From NCBI RefSeq assembly GCF_000420705.1, contig NZ_ATVL01000009.1, positions 682,001 through 746,000 of the forward strand: a DNA stretch of 64,000 nucleotides. The letters are read 5' to 3'. The notes under the pieces were generated by a model that was given only the letters and a program-made list of their open reading frames with translations, searched no databases and was not told where the DNA came from. Of the stretch, positions 16,051 to 22,134 are shown piece after piece (positions within the stretch are counted from its first letter, which is position 1; every line of letters starts with the position of its first letter). The position numbers were made by a program, and so were the translations under genes. This DNA is from Hymenobacter norwichensis DSM 15439 (GTDB lineage: Bacteria; Bacteroidota; Bacteroidia; Cytophagales; Hymenobacteraceae).

Positions 16051-16272
16051 ATGAAAAACGCTCTGCTCGCTCTCGCCCTGTTCGCCTTCGTTGGTACCGC
16101 TTCTGCCCACGGCGACAAAGACGCCAAGAAAGGCAAAAAAGGCTCCGCTAAAATGGAGTGCTCGGAAGCTCAGAAAACCGCTATGGGCAGCTCGTGCTGC
16201 ATGAAGAAAGGCGCCAAAACTGCCGCCGTTACGCCAGCCCCCGCTGCCGCTCCGGCCGTGAAGTCGCTGTAG
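16051..16272 (+). CDS. Small exported Lys/Cys-rich protein
   Basis: A 73-residue protein with a clear signal peptide (MKNALLALALFAFVGTASA). The mature part is basic (HGDKDAKKGKKGSAK) followed by MECSEAQKTAMGSSCCMKK with three cysteines and an Ala/Pro tail. The ATG at 16051 is chosen because it begins the signal peptide. A strong terminator follows 32 bp after the stop. The Cys/Lys/His content could bind metal or form a disulfide, but no family is recognised. Codon use matches the GC-rich host, and the signal peptide and terminator support a real gene. Confidence 0.7.
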   Translation: MKNALLALALFAFVGTASAHGDKDAKKGKKGSAKMECSEAQKTAMGSSCCMKKGAKTAAVTPAPAAAPAVKSL

Positions 16273-16303
16273 AAAGCACTTTGTTCTTAGCTAGAAAACT
16301 CAA

Positions 16304-16341
16304 AAAACGCACAAATCTTCATTTGAAGGTTTGTGCGTTTT
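16304..16341 (+). terminator. Intrinsic terminator of the small exported gene
   Basis: An 18-bp stem with one G-U pair (16304-16321 with 16324-16341, core AAAACGCACAAA) and a 2-nt loop is followed by TGCTTTTATC. Position is 32 bp after the 16272 stop and 23 bp before the next start. Confidence 0.85.
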
Positions 16342-16363
16342 GCTTTTATCCCCAATACCCGAT

Positions 16364-16795
16364 ATGAAAATATTCCTCCTTTCACTAGCCTCCTTGTGCT
16401 GTGCTTCTGCGGCAAACGCGTGTAGCTGTGCTACAACAACTATTCAGGAGAATTTTAAGAAGGCGGATTATGTGGTGAAAGGCCAGGTAGTCTCTCTAGC
16501 TGATACAGTGCAGATGGATTTATACAGCAATCCTGTTCGACCACCTTTCAGATATGGTTACATCCCACATCTGCGGGTGGAAAAAGTGCTCAAAGGCCGA
16601 ATCAAACGAGGCAAAACAATTCGTGTAGCTTCCTATAGTTCAATGTGTGATTTTTATTTTGGTCTTGGATTGTCGTACGTCGTTTTCCTCTTCAAAGACA
16701 GTAAGGCGGGATTCACAACTTCGGTATGCGTGCTGAATTTTTTGCAAACCGATAAAGAATCTCTGGCAGTAATTGAAGGGCTAAGTCGAAAGTAA
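16364..16795 (+). CDS. Exported Cys-rich protein, TIMP/netrin-like fold suspected
   Basis: A 143-residue protein with signal peptide (MKIFLLSLASLCCASAANA) cleaved just before CSCA. The mature N-terminus Cys-x-Cys, the following helix (IQENFKKADYVVKGQVV), and later YIPHLRVEKVLKGRIKRGKTIRVASYSSMCDFYF with a final Cys near 125 match the pattern of bacterial TIMP-like/OB-fold exported proteins, where the free Cys-1 could chelate metal. Base composition is lower in GC than its neighbours, suggesting acquisition. It has its own downstream hairpin. The TIMP-like call is from the CxC start and the strand pattern only. Confidence 0.7.
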   Translation: MKIFLLSLASLCCASAANACSCATTTIQENFKKADYVVKGQVVSLADTVQMDLYSNPVRPPFRYGYIPHLRVEKVLKGRIKRGKTIRVASYSSMCDFYFGLGLSYVVFLFKDSKAGFTTSVCVLNFLQTDKESLAVIEGLSRK

Positions 16796-17117
16796 ACGTA
16801 TAAACGAAAGTAGCTTCATATGGCAGTTAACTCTATCGCTGAATAGCAGTAGAGTTAGCTGCCATAGAAAATACGATACCAGAGGGGTAACCGGACGCAA
16901 TAGTATGGTTCAGCAAACCCAATTCACTGTTACAGCAATTACGGTTTGAGCCAACTGCTGGTGTAACAACAGAAGAATTGAAAATGAGCTATAAGTACCA
17001 GTAAGCTGCTACCACATAAAACGCTAAAATACTGGACAAATCCGCTGAAAGTTTGTTGTAATGGAATGTCTGGCAGGCCTAAGCTGCCGGAGCCTTCCCT
17101 AAAACCACCAGCAACCT
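16796..17117. other. Gene-free stretch with one terminator hairpin
   Basis: A 322-bp interval between the TIMP-like gene and the DUF2805 gene. It contains the hairpin at 16819-16866 and otherwise A/T-richer sequence with no credible open frame, RNA gene or promoter box that I can see. Confidence 0.5.
16819..16866 (+). terminator. Terminator-like hairpin after the TIMP-like gene
   Basis: A 16-bp stem with one G-U pair (16819-16834 with 16851-16866, core TATGGCAG and AACTCT) and 16-nt loop, 24 bp after the stop at 16795. No long U-run follows, so termination may be weak. Confidence 0.6.
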
Positions 17118-17414
17118 ATGAGCCACGAGCCTTCGCCCTTAGAGCACTTATCAGCCGCCGACATCGACCGGATTATGGAAATGGGGTGGGAAGACCGCAC
17201 GCCGTTCGAGGCCATTGAAGCACAGTTTGGCTTGGCCGAAAAAGACGTCATTGCCCTGATGCGGCGGGAAATGAAGCTTACTTCATTCCAGATGTGGCGC
17301 AAGCGCATGACCGGCCGCGCCACCAAGCACCGCGCCCTGCAAGCCGAGGAACCTCGTCATTTCAAATCCAACCAGCAAAGAAGTATTTCGCTGAATAAAA
17401 TCAGCAAGCGGTAA
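17118..17414 (+). CDS. DUF2805 / TIGR03643 family protein
   Basis: A 98-residue cytoplasmic protein with the family signature: IDRIMEMGWEDRTPFEAIEAQFGLAEKDVIALMRREMKLTSFQMWRKRMTGRATKH (residues ~15-70). This reads as a small helix-turn-helix-like domain; its function is unknown in any organism I can name. The ATG start at 17118 gives the usual family length plus a basic tail. The predicted helices and many charged residues would fit nucleic-acid binding, which is inference. A terminator follows 44 bp after the stop, so it is probably a single-gene transcript. Confidence 0.88.
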   Translation: MSHEPSPLEHLSAADIDRIMEMGWEDRTPFEAIEAQFGLAEKDVIALMRREMKLTSFQMWRKRMTGRATKHRALQAEEPRHFKSNQQRSISLNKISKR

Positions 17415-17458
17415 GCTACAGCCCGGTCATTACGGGTGCTACTGAGTTGCACAACAAG

Positions 17459-17485
17459 AAAAGCCGCTCCATCAGAGCGGCTTTT
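17459..17485 (+). terminator. Intrinsic terminator of the DUF2805 gene
   Basis: A perfect 11-bp stem (AAAAGCCGCTC at 17459-17469, with 17475-17485), 5-nt loop CATCA, then a T-rich tail CTATTTTG. A standard rho-independent terminator. Confidence 0.9.
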
Positions 17486-17624
17486 TCTATTTTGACGGCT
17501 GCTTTAAGTCTGCGCTACTTCGCCGCAAACGGAAGCTTACGCTACATAATACTGCTATGGTGTGTTTAGTGCAGTTCGTGTTAACCTTACTTTGGCAGAG
17601 TTTGCGGCGTCAATTAAAAGCCAT

Positions 17625-18116
17625 ATGTTCTCATTTTTCAAACGATTCAAGTCTATTCCCTTCTCCACAAGCCTTAAAAGTATTATTAGCGAGAGCCGAC
17701 TAGAAGCAATACGATTGCAGAACGATTATATTGATGTAGGACATTTTATGCTGGCGATTCTAACAGTTCCTGATAGCTCGGCAGCAGTGGCATTAAACCA
17801 ATTGTTAGTGAGTCCGATGCTTTTCCAACAGCGCCTAGAAACCACGCTCGCTGGAAACCGAATTAATCCCAGTCAGCCACCGCCTACTGGTAGTATACCT
17901 CTGACTCTTGAGCTGGAAGAATCATTCGGAAGGATGGGGCGTGTAGCAAGAGAACTGAATGCAGTAGAACTGGAGGCTATTCACACTTTAATGCCTCTGC
18001 TCGTTAACCCTAACAGCAGTGGAGCACGAGTGTGTGCTGAATTCGGGTTAACCTTCAATGTATTGTTAAACTATTTAGCTAAAAGTTCACCTACCACACT
18101 AGCAAGAGGGAATTAG
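17625..18116 (+). CDS. Stand-alone Clp N-terminal (Clp_N repeat) protein
   Basis: A 163-residue protein consisting almost only of a Clp N-domain-like double repeat: FSTSLKSIISESRLEAIRLQNDYIDVGHFMLAILTVPDSSAAVALNQL (residues ~10-60) and LELEESFGRMGRVARELNAVELEAIHTLMPLLVNPNSSGARVCAEFGL (~95-145). The spacing of A..LG....GH.LLALL-type positions is that of ClpA/ClpC N-domains, which bind substrates and adaptors. There is no AAA+ module after it; a stop follows at 18116. The ATG at 17625 is chosen over an upstream extension that does not resemble the family. GC is lower than in neighbours. Possibly an adaptor or decoy for a Clp ATPase, which is inference. Confidence 0.75.
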   Translation: MFSFFKRFKSIPFSTSLKSIISESRLEAIRLQNDYIDVGHFMLAILTVPDSSAAVALNQLLVSPMLFQQRLETTLAGNRINPSQPPPTGSIPLTLELEESFGRMGRVARELNAVELEAIHTLMPLLVNPNSSGARVCAEFGLTFNVLLNYLAKSSPTTLARGN

Positions 18117-18123
18117 CAAACTA

Positions 18124-18152
18124 TTGCGCCTGCTGGAGTTTCTCTATTTTTG
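18124..18152 (+). promoter_or_regulatory. Bacteroidota-type promoter of thyA
   Basis: TTG at 18124-18126 and an exact TAnnTTTG box (TATTTTTG, 18145-18152) with an 18-nt spacer, ending 26 bp before the thyA ATG. This fits the -33/-7 pattern known for Bacteroidota. Confidence 0.6.
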
Positions 18153-18178
18153 AAGCCACATTCCATCTTGCTTCCCTC

Positions 18179-18973
18179 ATGCGCCAATACCTCGACCTCC
18201 TTCAGCATATTTTCGACCACGGAACCCAGAAAACCGACCGCACCGGCACCGGTACACTCTCAGTGTTCGGCTACCAGATGCGTTTCAACCTGCAAGAGGG
18301 ATTTCCGCTGGTAACCACCAAGAAAACCCACCTGAAAAGCATCATCCACGAGCTGCTCTGGTTCCTGAAAGGCGACACCAACAACAACTCCCTGGAAGAA
18401 GTGGGTGTGAAAATCTGGCGGGAATGGGCTGATGACGATGGCAGCCTCGGCCCCATCTACGGCCAGCAGTGGCGTAGCTGGCAAGCCCCCGACGGCCAGA
18501 GCATCGACCAGATAGCCGAAATGGTGCGCCTGCTCCAAACCCAGCCCAATTCGCGCCGCATGGTGGTATCGGCCTGGAACGTGGCCGACCTGCCGGCCAT
18601 GCGCCTCACACCTTGCCACGCTTTATTTCAGTTCTATGTGGCTGAGGGACGGCTGAGCTGCCAACTGTATCAGCGCTCCGCCGACGTGTTTCTGGGTGTG
18701 CCGTTCAACATTGCCAGCTATGCCCTGCTTACCCTTATGATGGCCCAAGTAACCGGTCTGCAACCCGGCGAGTTCATCTGGACCGGCGGCGACACTCACC
18801 TATACAGCAATCACTTAGAGCAGGCACGGCTTCAGCTCACACGCGAACCGCGCCCGTTGCCCCAGATGCATCTGAACCCCGACGTGAAAGATATTTTCGG
18901 ATTTCAGATCGAGGATTTTCAGTTAACTAACTACGAGCCGTGGCCAGCCATTAAAGCACCGGTAGCGGTATAG
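18179..18973 (+). CDS. thyA: Thymidylate synthase
   Basis: Converts dUMP to dTMP using methylenetetrahydrofolate, a cytosolic step of DNA precursor synthesis. The 264-residue length is that of bacterial ThyA. Visible motifs are RTGTGTLSVFGYQMRF (folate/phosphate region, residues ~20-37), LHELLWFLKGDTN-type text near 50-65, the catalytic cysteine in LTPCHALFQFYV (~143-154), QRSADVFLGVPFNIASYALL, and GDTHLYSNHLEQ near 203-214. A good promoter box lies 26 bp upstream of the ATG. No dihydrofolate reductase gene is adjacent. Confidence 0.98.
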   Translation: MRQYLDLLQHIFDHGTQKTDRTGTGTLSVFGYQMRFNLQEGFPLVTTKKTHLKSIIHELLWFLKGDTNNNSLEEVGVKIWREWADDDGSLGPIYGQQWRSWQAPDGQSIDQIAEMVRLLQTQPNSRRMVVSAWNVADLPAMRLTPCHALFQFYVAEGRLSCQLYQRSADVFLGVPFNIASYALLTLMMAQVTGLQPGEFIWTGGDTHLYSNHLEQARLQLTREPRPLPQMHLNPDVKDIFGFQIEDFQLTNYEPWPAIKAPVAV

Positions 18974-19152
18974 GAAGGGCGATATATTTATATTCAAATA
19001 GCCTACCTTATTTATCTGGTGGGCTGTTTTTTGATCTTCGATGGTACAGCGAAAAACCTCACTGGCAGGCGATTATATAAAATCGCTATTCTTGTTATAA
19101 TTAAATTGTAGTGTAAAAATCCAAATGTAACTATTGCTACGTAGCTTAGGGC

Positions 19153-19359
19153 ATGAATTACGCTATTGCTACCACGCCTGCCAGTCCGCTCTCACGCCGG
19201 GATAGAGCTTGGATTGCCCTCTATTCCCTTGATAATCGTCATTATAACCGCAACTATAACCATGCGTATGTGTTGTGGGCAAACAACGTAACCCAACAGG
19301 ATTTAGCAGAATTCGAGGACAGCTGGTTGAAATTGCGCTGCCGGCCTACGGAGCAGTAG
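19153..19359 (+). CDS. Small hypothetical protein
   Basis: A 68-residue soluble protein (LSRRDRAWIALYSLDNRHYNRNYNHAYVLWANNVTQQDLAEFEDSWLKLR) with an aromatic, Asn/Tyr-rich middle and an amphipathic C-terminal helix. It has an ATG start after an A/T-rich 180-bp leader region and a TAG stop 7 bp before the convergent aminotransferase gene. No family recognised. The helical tail and the ATG support it as a real gene, but composition alone cannot prove it. Confidence 0.5.
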   Translation: MNYAIATTPASPLSRRDRAWIALYSLDNRHYNRNYNHAYVLWANNVTQQDLAEFEDSWLKLRCRPTEQ

Positions 19360-19366
19360 TGTCGAT

Positions 19367-20200
19367 TTAGCTAGGATGAGCTTCCCATTGCCGGAGCTGC
19401 ATCAGAAGCGCGTGCTCGGATGCAAGCGTTACGGCTCCTAGTTGTTGTACCACTCGAATACCGGCCACGTTAGCTGTAAATACCATTTCTGCGGCTTCTA
19501 GCACCGCCGGTTGCGCCAGTACCTCCGCAACTGGTACGTGGTGCTGCTGGGCAATAGCCAATAGGTGAGCCCGCCGCACCCCTGCTACGCAGCCAGTTTC
19601 GAGTGGCGAGGTATAGAGTTGGTTCTTACTAATCCAAAATACGGCCGCGGCTACGCTTTCCGCTACGTGGCCCGCGGCATCAAGTAGTAGTAGCTCGTCG
19701 AGGCGGCGTTGGGTCCGCTCACGCGCGGCTAGCACGTAGGTAAGGCTGTTTGGGCCTTTGCAGCCGGATACCGGTGAAAAGTGCGTCCGTACGGTTTCGG
19801 CAAACCCTGCCGTTAGTGCTGGCGCGTTATTAGGGTGGAATGAGCGGCTAGTTGCCAGCCAATTGCAGGCAGTGGTTTCTGGCGTGTACAGGCCGCCGCC
19901 GCCGCGCCAGACTTGAAGCCGCAGGCGGTATGCGGGATTAGCTTGTGGCAGGATGTTTTCCGCTACTAGCTTACCTAACGTTTGGGTTAGGTGGCTGGCA
20001 GATGCCAGTTCCGGCGGCAACTCCAGCCCCAATACATCGGCAGCCCGCTGCATCCGGGCCAGATGGTGGGGCAAGTAGCGGATGGTATCCTCGGCCCACA
20101 CCAGTGTTTCAAAAAAACCGTCGTTGAAAAATAGGCCCCGGTTCGGCAGTGTCAGCGCAAAATCTTCTTCAAAAAGCAACTGGCCGTTGTAAAGGAGCAT
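19367..20200 (-). CDS. Aminotransferase class IV
   Basis: A 277-residue PLP enzyme of fold-type IV, the group that includes branched-chain aminotransferase and 4-amino-4-deoxychorismate lyase (PabC). Family marks are NRGLFFNDGFFETLVW (residues ~17-33), YLPHHLARMQRAADVLGL, the catalytic lysine in GCKGPNSLTYVLAARE (~151-166), and CVAGVRRAHLLAIAQQHHVPVAE (~210-235). The start is the ATG at 20200 (MLLYNGQLLFEEDF); the upstream extension is not family-like. Which reaction it performs cannot be decided from sequence: ADC lyase would link it to folate and thus to thyA nearby, but that is inference. Confidence 0.88.
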   Translation of the reverse strand: MLLYNGQLLFEEDFALTLPNRGLFFNDGFFETLVWAEDTIRYLPHHLARMQRAADVLGLELPPELASASHLTQTLGKLVAENILPQANPAYRLRLQVWRGGGGLYTPETTACNWLATSRSFHPNNAPALTAGFAETVRTHFSPVSGCKGPNSLTYVLAARERTQRRLDELLLLDAAGHVAESVAAAVFWISKNQLYTSPLETGCVAGVRRAHLLAIAQQHHVPVAEVLAQPAVLEAAEMVFTANVAGIRVVQQLGAVTLASEHALLMQLRQWEAHPS

Positions 20201-20312
20201 GCGTTGAGGGCTGCGGATGAGGAATGGATACGGTTGGCGGTTCGGGTACCTACAACAGCCACAAACCGGCAACTGTTCATCTATGCCGCTTACACCTGCC
20301 GGGAGATATGCC

Positions 20313-21437
20313 TTATACTAGGCTGAACCGTTTGCCGGGTAATGCCTTTACTACGTTTCGGAACTCCAGCCCTAATAGGAGGGACGCTATTTGATGCATG
20401 GGGACCTGCGTTTTCCAAGCCAGGTTGTCGATGTGCTCCTCTTTAGTGGCTTGCATCACTTCAATTACGCTGAACTCGGCGGGCGTAAAATCAGCGGGGT
20501 CGTAGGTGGTAGGGCCTTTGAACTTGCCATTGAGGTGTAGCGCGGCATCCCAGTTCAGCAGCTGCTCCAGGTCTTGAGGCTCGGAGTACAGCGCGGCGCG
20601 GTTGGCCTTAATTAGCTCGTGGCAGCCCTCGGAAGCCGCCGAGCCCAGCGGGCCGGGCACGGCCAGCACGTCCCGGTCGTAGCCCAGGGCCAGGTCGGCG
20701 GTGATGAGCGCGCCGCCTTTCCGGGCCGCTTCCACTACCACCGTGCCGTCGGAAAGGCCAGCAATGATGCGGTTACGCGAGGGGAAGTTGTACTTGTCGG
20801 GCTGGGTGCCGAAGGGAAATTCGGTGAGCAAACCGCCTTGGGTGAGCATCTTCTCGGCGGTTTTGCGGTGTACTGCCGGGTAGAGTACATCCAGACCCGT
20901 GGCCATAACGCCGACGGTTTCCAGCCCTTCCTGCAAAGCGGCCCGGTGGGCTGCAATGTCGATACCGTAGGCCAAGCCGCTTACTATCAACGGGCGGTGT
21001 TGCACCAGCCCTTGTACCAGCCGCTCGGTTTGCTCCCGGCCATAGTCGGTGGCTTTGCGAGTGCCCACTATGGCCAGGGTTTTGGGCTGGTTGAGGTCGG
21101 CGGTGCCTTGGTAATACAGTAGGGCGGGTGCGTCGGCAATCTGCTTGAGGCGCGTCGGGAATTGCTTGCTGGTGTAGAATAGCACCTGCACACCATCTTT
21201 TTCCGCTTTCCGCACGATGCTCTCGGCCTGATTCAACGCGGTAGTGCGGTCGGCGCCGGTCAGTACGGCTACCGTGGCCGGACCCACGCCCGGTACCTTG
21301 CGCAGCTTGCCCGGCGGCAGGTGTAGCACGTTCTTGGCCGAGCCGCCGTAGCTCATCAGCTGCCGCGTCATTTGCGGGCCGATGTTGGGGAATAGGGTAA
21401 GCGCGACTTCGTAAAGCAGAGTGTCTGTATCGTTCAT
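20313..21437 (-). CDS. dprA: DNA-processing protein DprA
   Basis: Loads RecA onto incoming single-stranded DNA during natural transformation. The 374-residue protein has an N-terminal helix-hairpin-helix region (LRKVPGVGPATVAVLTGA, ~40-60), a Rossmann-like core with LAIVGTRKATDYGREQTERL, LIVSGLAYGIDIAAHRAAL, GVMATGLDVLYPAVH and FPSRNRIIAGLSDGTVVVEA, then GALITADLALGYDRDVLAVPG. A C-terminal winged-helix (FTPAEFSVIEVMQ... VPMHQIASLLLGLEFRNVV) follows. All are typical. Located 66 bp after the MerR-type gene region on the same strand. Confidence 0.97.
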   Translation of the reverse strand: MNDTDTLLYEVALTLFPNIGPQMTRQLMSYGGSAKNVLHLPPGKLRKVPGVGPATVAVLTGADRTTALNQAESIVRKAEKDGVQVLFYTSKQFPTRLKQIADAPALLYYQGTADLNQPKTLAIVGTRKATDYGREQTERLVQGLVQHRPLIVSGLAYGIDIAAHRAALQEGLETVGVMATGLDVLYPAVHRKTAEKMLTQGGLLTEFPFGTQPDKYNFPSRNRIIAGLSDGTVVVEAARKGGALITADLALGYDRDVLAVPGPLGSAASEGCHELIKANRAALYSEPQDLEQLLNWDAALHLNGKFKGPTTYDPADFTPAEFSVIEVMQATKEEHIDNLAWKTQVPMHQIASLLLGLEFRNVVKALPGKRFSLV

Positions 21438-21527
21438 ATAGCGGATCTCACCCCTGACTCCCTGGCCGAAAGAGAGGTTAGTAACTAATTGGGTTAAGAG
21501 GCAGGAGATAATAAGTTGATAATAGGG

Positions 21528-21926
21528 CTAATTTCCTCCGCCTTTTGGCGAGGGGGCTAGGGGGTGCGCTTCCTCCGCTTTACCAATTGTGTCCAACTCT
21601 TTCTTCATGGTTACCAAGAACTTGCGGACTTTTTCCAGGCTCTGAATTACGTCGATTTTCTCCTTGAGCTGTGGGCCTTTTTGCCGAATCATTTCGCGGG
21701 CGCCGGGAATGGTGTAGCCGCGTTCCTTTACCAAGTGATAGATGGTGCGGAAGATGTCGATGTCCTGGGGGGTGTAGAGGCGGTTGCCTTTCTTGCTTTT
21801 GCGCGGCCGGAGCTCCTCGAACTCGGTTTCCCAGAAGCGAATCAGCGACGGCGCCACGTTGAACTGCGCGGCCACTTCGCCAATGGTGAAGTACTGCTTC
21901 TCGATGTCGCGCTCTTTATAAGGCAT
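21528..21926 (-). CDS. MerR-family transcriptional regulator
   Basis: A 132-residue regulator with N-terminal winged HTH: KQYFTIGEVAAQFNVAPSLIRFWETEFEELRPRKSKKGNRLYTPQDIDIFRTIYHLVKERGYTIPGAREMI (residues ~9-80). The C-terminus is a short coiled coil (LKEKIDVIQSLEKVRKFLVTMKKELD), with no cysteines and no effector domain, so it probably dimerises without binding a metal. This MerR type occurs as a conserved single gene in Bacteroidota. It is divergent from alaS with about 200 bp between, and followed by dprA on the same strand. Target genes unknown. Confidence 0.92.
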   Translation of the reverse strand: MPYKERDIEKQYFTIGEVAAQFNVAPSLIRFWETEFEELRPRKSKKGNRLYTPQDIDIFRTIYHLVKERGYTIPGAREMIRQKGPQLKEKIDVIQSLEKVRKFLVTMKKELDTIGKAEEAHPLAPSPKGGGN

Positions 21927-22005
21927 GGGGTAGGCGGTAGCGAAGGGTTTGCTTCGTGCGTTGTTTGGATGATAATCAGCGTTTCGCTTTCCAAGTTAGG
22001 CCGGC

Positions 22006-22013
22006 TACCTTTG
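22006..22013 (+). promoter_or_regulatory. Exact -7 box upstream of alaS
   Basis: TACCTTTG matches TAnnTTTG. It lies about 120 bp before the alaS ATG in the divergent MerR/alaS region. No clear TTG -33 element at the right distance. Confidence 0.4.
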
Positions 22014-22134
22014 CCACCAGCGCTATTAACTTTAATTGCGAAAAGTAGCCAAAATACCGGCCGCCGCAAAGTTACGGCGGCTATGTTCCATCGAAGCCAA
22101 CCACCAGCCAAGCTAGAGCTTGGTGCCAGACCCT

